Positions 42,761 to 55,172 of a DNA stretch of 64,000 nt are shown piece by piece. The stretch spans positions 354,874,302 to 354,938,301 of the forward strand of contig CM068374.1 of NCBI GenBank assembly GCA_034769895.1. The letters are read 5' to 3'. Every line of letters begins with the position of its first letter. The first letter of the stretch is position 1. Source of the stretch: Magicicada septendecula. Its lineage: Eukaryota; Arthropoda; Insecta; Hemiptera; Cicadidae. The position numbers were made by a program, and so were the translations under genes. The notes under the pieces were generated by a model. That model was not told the origin of the DNA and searched no databases. It saw only the letters and a program-made list of their open reading frames with translations.

Positions 42761-42850
42761 TATTGGACTGCATCTTTTTACATGTTGGAACATCAGTGAA
42801 TGAGGCAGCACACAACCCAGCAAAGAAGGTGTCTCTCTTCACCAACCCAG

Positions 42851-44674
42851 AGGTATACATGTGATTAAAATTGTAAAAATAATACTAAACAAAATAATCC
42901 ATAAAACAAGACAAGATCAGTAATAAAACATGCAAAATATAGACACAACTTGGTAGAAAAACAAAAATAACCCAAGGAGACACGCTGTTGCTTCATTTAA
43001 ACTGAATGCCATACTTGAACTGCCTTGCTGTCCACCTCAACTGAATCAAAATCTATTCCTCTGAAGAATACACACTGTTCCATAAAACCAACTTGAACAT
43101 GGATGGCAAACGCTTCATCCACTGCCAAAAACTGGATGCAAATTTGAAAGCTTCAGAAAACATCATGCAGATGTACTGGGGTGCCCAGACTAGTCATAAG
43201 AAACAACAACCTTAACATCTATGAGTGAAATAATAATAATATACTAAACTTATAATTTTATGAGCAAGGGACAATTGTATGACCGAACAAAACAAATACT
43301 TAATCTGCTCTGCATGTATGATTGATTTAGTATAACAAATGATTGAAATTTGGTATGTGAATTGAAACATACTTACAAAAGTTTTCATTAAAATTTTATC
43401 CCACTTGCATTTTCCTATTTCTTCTTAATTAAATTTACAAATTAACTATTTTTAAAAATCTGTGTTTAACATTTATATTAGCACTACAAATTACAAAAAT
43501 ACTGCTTTTATTCAGATTACTTCTAACATTTATTTAATTTGAAATAAAAACAAAACTATCTTTATACTGAACTAAAAATTTTAAACAATGATAAATGAAA
43601 GAGAATGTTACATTACGGAATTTTCTTTACAAAAAATTGAAAGCATTCTCAATCTGGAGTATGTGGTTTGTACAACTGACAAAAGTGAATCTGTAAAAAC
43701 AGTACAAATTAAAATTAATGATAAATTTGCAGTTACGTACAGTGAACAGTACAATGGTATAAGAATATTTAAATTAAAAACTAGAATTTTAATTAATATG
43801 TTCTAACCGATTATCATTCAGTACTTCAAAAACGTGGCAAATTTTAGATGGGCATGATACAGTGGAAAGCAAAGAATTATGTTTTACAATTTTGATCAAA
43901 GTATTACACAATTTTCATAGTACCATACTTTACTTGCGCATTTTCCTCTAGCTTTTTAGCAAATAATTTAGAAATGTTTAATTTCTTCAAATAATTCTCC
44001 CTGTCATCTCTCAGTTCAGAAAAGTAAATTCTTTACAAGAATAGTTATTCTTTCTAGAATTTTTTGTTACAGCATTCTTTCCACATGTATGCAATGGTGT
44101 TCATTCATTCTTCCCTTCTACTTTTAGTAGCACAAAATGACATCTGTATATTGTTTACATGACTGAGAACTTTGAAGGTAGTTTTGTTTAATTTCAATTA
44201 CAAAGATTGTAATGGTTGTTTTGTTTTCTGATTTAAATAAAAACAAGTAACAGCACAATGATGAATTAAAGTAAATTTTTGTCCACCTATATCACAACCC
44301 ATTCTCTTTGATCACTTGGAGGTGTTATCAGTAGTCAGCCATTGGGGACATGAATGTACCCAGTGACCTTGGGCTTTTTAATTCCTGGGGTATAGTGAGG
44401 TATCTTTAGATAATTCTTCTTACTACCATCACAATACGGATGGTTGTAAATTAGTAGTATTACTAAGAACTACATAATTATTATTATGAACACAATATAC
44501 ATATCAGTCCAGGTGCAGAACATTTCAGAATCTATCTGTCATTGAAAAGCTTTATAAGTCAATGAAGAGTTTTGGTAAATAAAATCCACAGCCTTCAGGC
44601 TATATCCAAATTACAACGGTCACTACACTATAATAGTCATACACTATTAATTTTACTACAACAGTGGCGAATAT
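42851..44674. other. No recognised feature apart from one small ORF
   Basis: No domain, RNA gene or repeat recognised in about 1.8 kb. This is one of the few stretches that might be unique sequence. Confidence 0.4.
43588..43806 (+). CDS. Hypothetical 72-residue ORF (doubtful)
   Basis: Begins with ATG in an AACAATGA context and reads MINERECYITEFSLQKIESI onward with ordinary composition (VQIKINDKFAVTYSEQYNGI). I do not recognise it. It is less repetitive than most ORFs here and lies in a stretch without identified transposons, so it could be an exon or a chance ORF. Confidence 0.2.
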   Translation: MINERECYITEFSLQKIESILNLEYVVCTTDKSESVKTVQIKINDKFAVTYSEQYNGIRIFKLKTRILINMF

Positions 44675-47560
44675 TGTAACATGACATAAGATAGCACCAA
44701 AAAGCACTAACAATTGATAGAAGAAAAAGCTGAAAGTAGAATGAAAAAATAAAAACTTATAACCTGAAGATTGATAGCTCAACACTAAATAAAAAATTGA
44801 CTAAGACACTGACTACGACTTAACCCAATAGATTGGATAGGTGAAGGAACAAGAAAACCATGATACAACACAAAATATGACTACCATCAATATAGCCCAA
44901 AATGTAGCTAAAATAAAATGTAGAATAAATGCACTAAATCAGATAGGGCATAATTGAAATGTAAACTATATAAACCATAAAAATAAAATAGATATATTAT
45001 GTGAGTTAAAAGAAAATAAAATAAAAATAAATGTATAAATCTAAGATAGGAAGATAGGAATAAAAATACCCTATTAAATAATAAAATAGGCAAAAGCAAG
45101 TAAAATATAATCAAGCTTAGCAAATGTAATAATTAATACAAAAGTGACAAATGAGAAATGATAATAAAGCAAATGTTAATGACCAATAACAACCCAGTGA
45201 TGATATAATAAATAAATAAACAATGTGTGAAATGTAAGGTGAAGTATAGAACCACATAAGTAGAAACTAATGACCACAAACTATGTAAATAACATAGAAT
45301 AAAAAGTGATAGTGATATTAGATAAATAAACCCCATGTGAAAGGAAAAGTGCAGTGTAAGTGTCTACATTGTAAAATACAATAAACAGCAGACTATATTA
45401 ATATAGCAAAACAATCTTTGCTAGTATGTTAGCTAGTAAGTATATAAAACTGATTGTATTATTAATTTAAGTGATAGAAAATAAGAAATACCTAGAAATA
45501 AGATAAAAGTTAATATATTAGAGTGGAAGCTGGGAGAAGGAGACACTATATCTTAGTGAAGGAGTTTGTAAGGGAGTTATATTGCTTAGAGTAGTGTTAA
45601 AAATTATTATTATAAGAGTTTTGTTGTTAAATGAACCATAGTATTAGTAAGCTTAGAAGACAAGTGATGTAGAAGTAAGAAAACAATAATAATTAGAAGC
45701 TTAGAGTTTCAAGCATGGACCTGGAAAGAAAAAATATATTAATTATATAAAATGTATGATGTTAATTTGTTTCTTTAGAAAATGTTCAATCAACAAATAA
45801 ATAGAGTTAATGAATAAAAAGATTGTAAAGAATGTTGAATAGAAGTATTGTGAAACGTAGGCATTAGGCCTAGCATAAATGAAGGAATTTTGTAAGTTTC
45901 AAAACAATACAATAACAAAAGGTCAATTAAAGTACATAATATGTTTAGGTAATTTAGTAAGAATATCAGGTACAAAAATGTATAAATACTGTTTAGTTTA
46001 AAGATAATTACATAAAGAAATATCAATAGGAAAAATAAGAAATATGTTATTAATGAACCAAAAGTAGCTATGAGTGATATCAAAATAATCTTTAGCAAAA
46101 AAGCAAAACAATGATGTTAGTGTAATTAATATTACTGCTAGCATAAGAAAGTAATTATAATTTAAAGGATTTTTATAAATTTGAACAGAAATAAAACGTT
46201 AGAATATAACAACGTTATAAGGTATTAGCCAATGAGAACTAGTACATATTGAAGAGTTGCCATGTTACAAAAGCTTGTTACATGTTTGACCGTTGAAATT
46301 TAATTATTCCATTATTGACCAGCATAGAGGGTGGACATATGCAGCCCTTGAAGACAAATAAGTCATAAAATAAATAAGTTTTACTAAATTGGGATGAAGA
46401 AGTTATAAGAAGCAAACATAAATCAACTATTGATGAGATGTTAAATAATTAAAACAATTATATAAAAAATATTATATCAAAAAACTTGAAAGAAGCAAAC
46501 CAAATTAATAGACGACCAAATACTGGAGGAAGAACAGAAGATACCCAAACCAACCTAAGAATACCTAGGAATCTACAAGACTGATGGAAGCTGAACCTTG
46601 AAATTCGATTATTTGAGCCTGGATCTCAACCAATACATACAAGAAGGGACCATTAGAAGAATTCCAGAAGAAGAGGACCGACCAAGAGAAGCTGCATTAA
46701 GGAAGTGTTAAGTATAATTTAAATACTTCACAAAAAATAAAACTTTCAATAACCAACAGTAAATGAACAATTTTATTTTCACTTCACCAGTCACTTAAAT
46801 AAATTTTCGAACTGAACTTTATTAATTAATCACCTTTGATAAACCAAAACTATCTCACTGGATTATGATTTTATGTTAAACTGTTTTAAAAACGTAACTT
46901 GCTAACAAAAAATTAACCTAGCGAGCACTAATTCTCATTTGCAATAACTTACTTTTCATATTTAAAGATATCACAGATTTTGTATTAGTTGTAAGGTATA
47001 TTATAAAATTATGTGCATTTATTAGTCTGTAAACCAACATTCTGTAGTCAAAAGAACTTTTCCCTGAGATAATATTCAAAATAAACAGAAGAAGCAACGT
47101 ACGCCATTACTAAGCGTCTCTACAACCACACCGAACTGAGCGGACCGCCAACTGTACAACCCGTAAACATGCCGGCGCAAAAACAAATGATATGTTTTAT
47201 TTCCGAATTGTAATTGACCTAATTATATAAAAAGAGTTAAATAAATCTTCGTACCTATCAACCGCTGTATGTTTGATTCATTTAAAAAGTAAAATAAGAG
47301 TTTGGGATAAACAAACAATAAAAACGCATTAGTTGATGAATGCGACCTTGCCAAACAGTGTGAACCAATCAGACGGCGAGGCGGAGAATTTAAACGGAAC
47401 GGCGAGAATACTGTTGACTTCGTAAGAATTTAGAAAAAGTAATAAATGACTCGTTACTAATAAACGAACAACAAAGAAAGTACATACTATTAATTAACAC
47501 AGATAAACCTTTCTTATACAATATGTAGCTTGAAAATGGTCACAGTTCATCGATTTATAA
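44675..47560 (+). repeat. Long LTR, family B (about 2.9 kb, end approximate)
   Basis: Begins TGTAACATGACATAAGATAG; its 5' 220 bp match 27829-28105 and its 3' 700 bp match 36835-37566. The centre is AT-rich and unique in the window. No convincing primer site follows, so it may be a solo LTR or a truncated element. Confidence 0.6.
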
Positions 47561-48130
47561 AACTTCAATGATGAATACAATCCGAAATGCTGAACACACT
47601 GATAACCCATCATTGTGTACTTTATATACCACATAAATCCTCTTTCAACTGGTTAAAAGAAAACTTTTTTTTTATAAAATTCTATTCAAAACGAAGAGAA
47701 TAAAAAAATTAATGACATTTTAATAAAAACTATTAATTTGAAGTGGCTCATAATTTGAAACACATGGTGTAGGGCTACTTGCAACTCATGGTGAACCTGG
47801 TAAAATAAGGGGAACATGCTCCAGATAACAAACACTCACATGCGATGTGGCTGTAAAATACCGGACTGATTTTTTGCTGCATCCCTGTAATGTTGGCAAC
47901 AGTGAGCAGCACGGGTTGTCCTCCGTCTGCACTTAACAACTTTCAAGCACATGCAACCAACAGTTCAAAGAGGTCTGTGTACCTGAGCTACATCAGAATA
48001 ATATTGAGTAAGTATTAATGTGGAGCAACACATCAATGTGAAATTATTTATAAACCTTGGAAAATCTGTTCAGAAACATAAAATTTGTTGATATATATTT
48101 CTAGTGATGAGTGCTTATGGTGTAATCAGG
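47561..48130. other. No recognised feature
   Basis: AT-rich, no coding signal; leads into the mariner relic. Confidence 0.35.
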
Positions 48131-48370
48131 ATAATGGTGTAAAAAAAATTGTAAGTGAGAAGGGTAGTGTTGACGATAATCCATGTCCTGGTCTTCTTTG
48201 TACATCAAAATCAGATGTTCATATTCAAACTTTTGGTTAAATTGTTCAAAAATATCGTCACCTGAACATTCAAGTGGTTGCTGAATTAACGACCATTGAT
48301 AAAGAAACTTACCGTTTTTTTTTAACATGAAAAACGTATGCTCAATAAAGAAACTTGACCAAAGATTTGT
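48131..48370 (+). pseudogene. Mariner transposase relic, N-terminal half
   Basis: Plus-strand frames read KGSVDDNPCPGLLCTSKSDV, then (after a stop) VQKYRHLNIQVVAELTTIDK and ETYR, and after a homopolymer shift NMKNVCSIKKLDQRF. These are the linker (xSVxDDPRPGRP) and second helix-turn-helix region of mariner transposase. It ends at about 48370 and its C-terminal half appears at 50641-51207, with an LTR in between. Confidence 0.75.
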
Positions 48371-48433
48371 GGAGTCAATTGTAAGAACACTGGAAATGGC
48401 CCATGTATACACAGGATGAATATATGTTATTAT

Positions 48434-50331
48434 TGTTACATGCCATTTTAACATAAATATGCATTAATACTCTTACCCAAAAGTACCAAGAAACATAATA
48501 GTTTCAAGAAATAAGTAATTAAAGACTTAATTAAATATTGTTTATTTTACTGTTTAATTCATGATAATGAAGACTGTAATAATTATGTTTATCACAGTTA
48601 AAATAATGTTAATAATGATGAGTAATGAGGACAATATTTAGGAACTTACTTATAAGATTTTGTTTTATTTATAAAAACTGTATTGTATACAGTAAATTAA
48701 GAGGAATTATCTATTAGTAAGAGTTATTAGTAATTAGTTTGGGTCATAGTGATTAATATTATATGTGATAATATTAATAACACTAATGTTTATGTTAACT
48801 GGAAAGTACCAAAATAATAGTAATAGACTTTTTTGTAAATCTAGACAGTTAAGGTATTTTGAATAAGAATTTCTATTAAAAAGATAATAAACAATGTCAG
48901 GTTAAGTTATATGATTACTAAATGTGTCAAATAGTTTTAATAAAGTGAAAAGTACAAGAAGAACTAATAATAAATAATTTTTGAACAAATAAATAAAAAG
49001 TGTAAATGGGTAACTCAAGAAATATGTAACAGAAGATAATCAAAAGTGGTGTCAAAATAATCACTGTTTCATCAGAAGATCAAAGAAACTAACAAAGTGA
49101 AGATCAAAGATCTTATAAAAAAGTTATAACAGTTTAAAGAAATTGAAAGATAAAATAGTAAAAGTTTGTTTATGTTGATGCTATAATATCACCAGGGTGA
49201 CATAAAAATGTTACATTAGAAACCAATACAAAGGAGAGATAGGCCTTAGCAACTAAAACGTTAGATAAATGAAATAAGAATTGTATTATTGGATCTGAAT
49301 GAGAAAGGTTGAATTAAACACCAGATAGTGACTAATTTAAATTATTATACATTTCATATCAGTGGACCTAAATTAAAAAGTTAAATAATCATCCTCAACC
49401 AGACTAAATAGAAGAAGGAAGTGTTACATTACTATAAAGAAGTAAACCAAGGAATCTCTGAAGAAATACAATCAACTGACACAGGAAGAGAAGTATTTTT
49501 TGATATAAAATTAAACTGAACTATTCCATGCTATGCCTAGGCCATAGGTTTCAAAGACACTGATTACACTTTTAATAAAAACCATTTGGAACTTTCACTG
49601 AGAACAATATCAATGAATAATCTTACCATCAGTATGAAAAACCATTAATGTAGAGTATTACTATAACATAAAGTGAACTAGATATAAAAAACATTTAACT
49701 CAAAATAACCTATAAACACTGAACATTGTTAAACTATTAATATAATCCTGTTAAGGCACTTTGTAATTATTTATAATCCCATGTATTTTGGTACTTTTCC
49801 TATAATAACTGTTGTTTATATCGTAGTCAAAAGGACCTAACATAACACAATCTATTTGTATTTTATTTAATAAATATAAATGTGGGCCTTGAGATATAAG
49901 AATCAATACTGCTACTGCTGCCATACTGAGCATATGTAAAGAACAGCCGGTTAGATTTTTGTTAATGATTATATTTGTTATTAAAAAACAAAATAAAGAA
50001 AATAATAAAAGGATTTGAGTGTAATAAATACAGATAAAAGGTGAATTCGTTTCTTTATTTAATGAATACAAAATGTGTATGATATTATAAACACTATATC
50101 AGGGACTGTGAATTGGCTTAATCACCTAGATTAAGTTGGCAACACTCTTCATTTGAAAGAAATGGCAGACTATTCAAATCTGCTTGGATGAGCTTTAGTT
50201 ATCACATTCATCTCTTAAATAATAGATTAAAAGAGATTTAATTATAGCTGATATAGAAACCTTCATAATATTTTAACAAAAATAATAATTAATATTTTAC
50301 TAATAAATTTTATTTGCAACCTGTGATTGCA
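48434..50331 (+). repeat. LTR inserted in the mariner relic (about 1.9 kb)
   Basis: Candidate start TGTTACATGCCATT, end GTGATTGCA, then AAT and TGGCGCTCAAC at 50335. The 3' part holds GTAGTCAAAAGGACCTAACA, a motif shared with the other long LTRs. No body follows, so it is a solo or truncated element. Confidence 0.5.
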
Positions 50332-50334
50332 AAT

Positions 50335-50352
50335 TGGCGCTCAACAAATATT
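50335..50352 (+). promoter_or_regulatory. Primer-binding-site-like sequence
   Basis: TGGCGCTCAACAAATATT, spaced from the LTR end by AAT, as in the gag-only element. Confidence 0.45.
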
Positions 50353-50524
50353 ACCCTGACCAGATACTCATCCTATTAAATTATAAACAAGGTACACAAA
50401 AGGTTTTAGAATAACAGGTAAATACCCGTGTTGTAACATTATAAATGACACAATTGATAGTAAAAGATTAAGGTGGTGTACTATATGGGCAATGATAGGT
50501 AGCCTAAAGAAATTACTAGAATTG

Positions 50525-50640
50525 ACCTACTAAAAGAAGGGAAAGAGGGATCCTGCAAAAAACTTGGATAGAACATATAAGGAATGCAATGACACAGAGG
50601 ATGATTGGAATGATTGTTTAGTTTGGAAGCTATGAAGTGA
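50525..50640 (+). pseudogene. Possible LINE tail relic
   Basis: One frame reads GRERGILQKTWIEHIRNAMT, reminiscent of the RGRP..TW...I tail of LINE ORF2 proteins. It is short and adjacent to the mariner relic, so confidence is low. Confidence 0.35.
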
Positions 50641-51207
50641 AAAACAACTGTAAATGTTGTTCAAAAATCGCAAAATATCTACATGAAAATGATCCTAACT
50701 TATTAGGAATCTAGTAACTCATGACAATCTATGGACTGGAAGGATCCCACCAAATTCAACAAGACAAAATAAAGAACAGCTGGGCAAATTCAAATTCAAA
50801 TTGATAACGAGAATGGTTCTTTCACTATCCAATTTTTTTAATATCCGAGGTACTATTCATATTGAAAGTGCCTGAAGTATTGTTAATCAGGACTACTATT
50901 AGGACTTGACTACTCTTTGTAACAAGTGGGAAGAAAGATACCTGAAATATGGAAGACTGACTCATGAATCTTTCATTAAGAAAATGCTTCTACACACGGT
51001 ATGCTGTCTGTCAAGGTATTTTTAGGAAAGCACAAGATCCCTATGCTGGAACATCCAACAGACTCACCTGACCTAGTCCAGTGCGATCCTTTTTTTTTCA
51101 AAGATGTAGTCCACGCTAAAAGGAATATGCACTTCAAATACAGTGAAGGGAAAACCAACAGAGCTCATGGGTAGGCATTCTGACGATGACCTGCAGCATT
51201 GCTTCCA
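50641..51207 (+). pseudogene. Mariner transposase relic, C-terminal half
   Basis: Pieces in mariner order: SKIAKYLHENDPNLLG (50667), MDWKDPTKFNKTK (50730), NFFNIRGTIHIES and VNQDYY (50830-50905), IFH(stop)ENASTHGMLSVKVFL (50970-51025), HPTDSPDLVQCDPFFFK (51045-51110), and TELMGRHSDDDLQHCFQ (51158-51207). Several stops and shifts. The frame is cut at 51209 by the TGTAACGGGACA tip of an LTR. Confidence 0.8.
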
Positions 51208-51209
51208 AC

Positions 51210-51897
51210 TGTAACGGGACAAAACTGGTCGAGCCGTTTTTATTTGCTAATTTTCAAGAATTCCAAAGGAATGCAATAATTTCATGGTAATAAAGGGACA
51301 TATATCCAGTTGAAAGTGTTGAACGCTATGATGGCGCGTGTATGACACATATAATGCAGCACGAGGCAGACGAATAAACCTTATAAGGTAAGATGTGAGA
51401 GAAATTAGCTAAACATCACGAATGAATCATGAGTAGAGACGTTCTTGTTGGCGCACAATACCGAGAATCAAACACTTGGGAAATTAGAAGAATTTCCTGG
51501 CTGAGCTGCTAGAACATTCGTTGGAGACAGCCTATCAGAGAAGGCGTTGTAAAATCGACATACATTGGTGGGCAGCCTGACCAACGCCCAACGCCTGGCA
51601 TCTATGCAACCACGCGCACGTGGCTCACACAGTTGGAAAACAGCCTTCAACCAGTGCAGTCGTTAATTCAATAACAGTCTCAGTAAAGTAGTGTCGGGAG
51701 GCCGGCGCGTGTAAATACGTGTGGCCTGCCCCAAAATTATCTGAAAGAAACATAGGGAAGCGAGAGTGCGAATGACTTAAAAAGGAATTCGTAACGTGGA
51801 ACGTATAAAACAGTGTTAGTGGCGACGGGAGTGAAAGTGAACTAAGAAAGATGGCGTATGGCACGTGCAGTTAAGTACAATAAATAAATAACTATAT
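51210..51897 (+). repeat. LTR inserted in the mariner relic, TGTAACGGGACA type
   Basis: Starts TGTAACGGGACAAAACTGG, the same 12-base tip as the LTR at 56791. It has a GC-richer centre and ends near a primer-like TGGCACGAGGGGAAAT at 51898. The exact 3' boundary is uncertain. Confidence 0.5.
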
Positions 51898-52728
51898 TGG
51901 CACGAGGGGAAATAAATAACAAATATTAAAGAGCTCAGAAGTAAGGAGAGTGAATGAGAATGCATACGTAAAATAAATAAAGTACTGGGTTGCTGAATAT
52001 TAAATAATCTAGATGTAGTAGTTGATCAAGTTGAAATATGGTTTAACTTAAAACAGTTGAATCTTCAGTTTTATTAGTTTCACAGATATGTAAAAGAAAG
52101 TAGTACCAGAAAAAAGAAATCAATTGTTAAATGGTAATAAAGTAACATGTTTCTTATTATAAACCTGTGTTAAGTCAATTAATACGCCAACAAAACCTAA
52201 TAACCATTTCTGTAGCGATTGAGTTCATCTATAAAACCTTGGCTTGATATTAAAGGTAAGTAAGAAAACATAATATTTGTATTTTATTGGTATAAATAGG
52301 ATTGAATAGTTACACAATGGAAAATTTGAATGGAAGAGTGTATGGATTGGGAAGGAAGTATACTGACAGAAGTAATATTTCCATTGTGTAATACCGATTG
52401 AAAATATTTTAAATGTCAGTCTGGTTATTTTACAGTCACATCTCATATAAAATTGGTATACTCATATAAAGCTCAGTTTTTACCAATGCCTAAGTGATGT
52501 GCATCATTAATAACTATGTTAAATACCACCTTCTGAAAAACAAGCCTTCATTAAACAAAAGTGAATGAAGGACTTGGAACACAAGGAAGTGGTATATGAC
52601 TGTGCATAATGAATTCCGTGCAAGTAAAAATTACACTTTTATTTTGGACCTTTCAGCCTTTTTGATTTTATATAATATTTACTCTCAAGTTACCTACAAC
52701 AAACTAATACTTATTTATATATGTATAT
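51898..52728. other. Noncoding remnant after the LTR
   Basis: Starts with the primer-like string; no gag or pol is visible, so the element is truncated before the next LTR. Confidence 0.4.
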
Positions 52729-55097
52729 TGTAACGTGACGCTTCTTCCCCAACCCCTTTTCCCATAATAAAATAAGCGTATGATAAATATGAAAGTTGAA
52801 GAACAAAAAACATACCTGTAAGCATAATTAAGAGATGTAAAATAATATAGAAATGTAATTATAGTGGTAGTAGTAGATACTGTAAAACCAATATTATAAG
52901 ACAAACATAAAATGAAACTTTTTAGAAACCCATGGGTAATGTTTTAAATGTAAGAAGGGTCAATAGTGTTAAATAGTACAAGTAATATGAACAATGATAT
53001 TACTAATATTGTATTGCTTTAAAAGGTAGTAACCAGTGTATTAACGAAAGAAGTAGTAGTGTAGACTAACTATGGTGATAAAAATAAATGAAATGTCTGT
53101 TAAAAAAAGTGATAAATGTATAATGTGGAAAAACTAAGGCATAATAGGCCTATCCAAGTGGAATAAGTAGAATTAATGATCATGTTTTAAAATAAGAAAA
53201 TACTAGTTAAGTAATAGTTACAGTTATCTGTTTGTATTAAAAAGAATATCCAAGGATAGAAAAGCATGTTTAATGAATAATAGTTAATGAGAGTAGGAAG
53301 GTAGGCAATGTAGTAAAAATTAGCATGGGCATAGCACGTTAGAAGGAATAATATTATGTTTTGAAAATGATTAGGAATCATTAAATGTTACCTGTTAATT
53401 TGTTGTAGTTATGTTTAAAATAGTTCTGTTCCATGAAACTCACGAAATATGTTATAATAACTGTATAAAGAAAGCCAGGTGATCTAGGCCTAATGAGCCT
53501 AGAGTGAAAAAACAGTAATTTGTAAAATTTAATATAATAGCAATAGTAAGTAAGAACAAAATGTAGGTAATACTATTAAAATTGATAATATAAATTTAAG
53601 GACACCTAATGTATTCAAAAGAACCAGTTATAAAATAATTAATATAAAAACAAAATTGTTAAAATAGTAAATCAGTAAGTACTGGACAGAAATCATTCAT
53701 GTTTGATTTCAAATCAATTTATGTAAAGAAAGCAAGACAATGATGTTATTATCTTAGGAATTCAAAGTAGTATAAGAAAGTTATGCTAACTTATAAAATA
53801 TTTGTTAATTTCGTTAGCAGCATCTAACAATGTAAACAATATTTTCAGCCAATAGGAGTAGGAGGCTGGCTACCTTGACAACAAAAGATTAACAAGAAAA
53901 AACCGTTAGGCCTAGTCCATTTTTTGATTCAGAGTAGAGCAGATCAAAAATTATATGCAGCTCAATAATAATTTTAAAATAATAAATCAAATAGAAAAAT
54001 GAAATTGTAATAAACACTAATGAGATGAGGAATAATAATAGTATGACATGAAGAAAGGAGTTGATTATTAGACTCAGAGAAGAAAGGATGGTTGGATTGA
54101 AACTTCCATATAACCAGATGAAATAAAAAAGGAATTCGAACTAAAATCGTATTAAATTAGAAGAATAATTTTAAAAACAGTGACTTATGTGTTGAACCTA
54201 ATACTTGAAGGAAGATGATAAGTATAACATTAAACTATAAAAACTAATCAGTCTAATAAACTATAATACACTGGTACACAATTTCAATCACATATAAACT
54301 ATATTTCACTATTCACTAGATAAAGAACTGGTAATAAATTAATTAATATCACTATTTAATTATTAATCCATGGTGATAGACTTATTGGAAGTGCAATAAT
54401 TTGAAGAACACACTTAACCTACAAACACTGACTGTTGTAAACCAAATAATTATAACCTTATATTTAAGTTGTTCATAACTTATATAATATTTAATTGCTA
54501 TTTATGTGAAGCTTTATACTTCTTAAAGGGTGTTTTTTGTTAACTTTCTGTAATCCAAAGGACCTAACAAACTAAGTTTAATAAGCAAAAATTGTTTAAT
54601 ATCAACTCTGATAGTCTTGTTGCCAACCGCAGAGTATTTAAACATCATAGCTGGAGCAAATATGTTATTATAAAATTATCTGATTATTTTAAAGAAAGAA
54701 ATACACAATAAAAAACCAATAAAACTAATATTGAAGATTTTTAATTGTATGGTTAACTTATTTCTATGTTAATAATATCTTATTTCTTCATACAGCAAAA
54801 AAGTAAAATTTTTTTATCAAAAAAGGAAGTTGGTAACAATTGTTTTAGGGACGAAATTCGAATTGAGTTATTAAAAGGTAAGTCGACCAAATCTAATAAA
54901 GAGAAGGTGACTAATTAAACAGAAAGTGAGTAATTTTAATTGTTTTAATCACAAAACAATTTGGCGCCTAAATCGGGAACAAAAAATAAGATAAAAAATA
55001 GGTTAAACCATTAGAAGTATAGAAGAAACAATTTGGGAGTGGGATTTAGATAACAGATTGATAAAATACAAGTGACGAAGAGACACGACGGGTTATA
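52729..55097 (+). repeat. 5' LTR of the element with broken gag (about 2.4 kb)
   Basis: Starts TGTAACGTGACGCTTC and ends at GGTTATA before AAT and the primer site. It contains TGTAATCCAAAGGACCTAAC (54549-54568), related to motifs in the other long LTRs, and a GTAAGT donor-like string at 54881. A second TTGGCGCCTAAATCGGG occurs at 54960, an alternative primer-site candidate. Confidence 0.6.
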
Positions 55098-55100
55098 AAT

Positions 55101-55118
55101 TGGCGCCCAACGTGGGGA
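55101..55118 (+). promoter_or_regulatory. Primer-binding site, tRNA-Lys type
   Basis: TGGCGCCCAACGTGGGGA agrees over 17 bases with the tRNA-Lys(1,2) primer complement used by several retroelements. It is the best primer site in the window and fixes the 5' side of this element; the gag ATG follows 55 nt downstream. Confidence 0.8.
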
Positions 55119-55172
55119 TAGAATTAAAGGAAGGGTAGCATTCTAGCGGCGATTGCAGAAAAAATAAACAAA

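Larger units (their letters stand above)
40640..42850 (+). pseudogene. Jockey-type LINE ORF2 relic, interrupted by mariner 2
   Basis: Reads LRLNFMCSTRFFWSRAATD near 40640, then YGSELLVTASKSILE (stop) and NALRLICGAVKTTPVPAMQL (40771-40830), the conserved region after the RT domain. At 41330-41400 it reads VIWTDSKSAAQA, the RNase H Asp-containing motif, and after the mariner (42763 onward) LHVGTSVNEAAHNPAKK, the final RNase H HV.G..GNE.AD motif. Stops and shifts are frequent. It appears to continue the RT relic that ends at 27022. The mariner landed inside the RNase H domain coding region. Confidence 0.8.

Noticed and set aside
48101-48454. 117-codon minus-strand ORF
   Set aside because: Antisense to a readable mariner transposase relic on the plus strand.
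54960-54976. TTGGCGCCTAAATCGGG as primary primer site
   Set aside because: The site at 55101 matches the tRNA-Lys complement much better and lies at the expected distance from gag.
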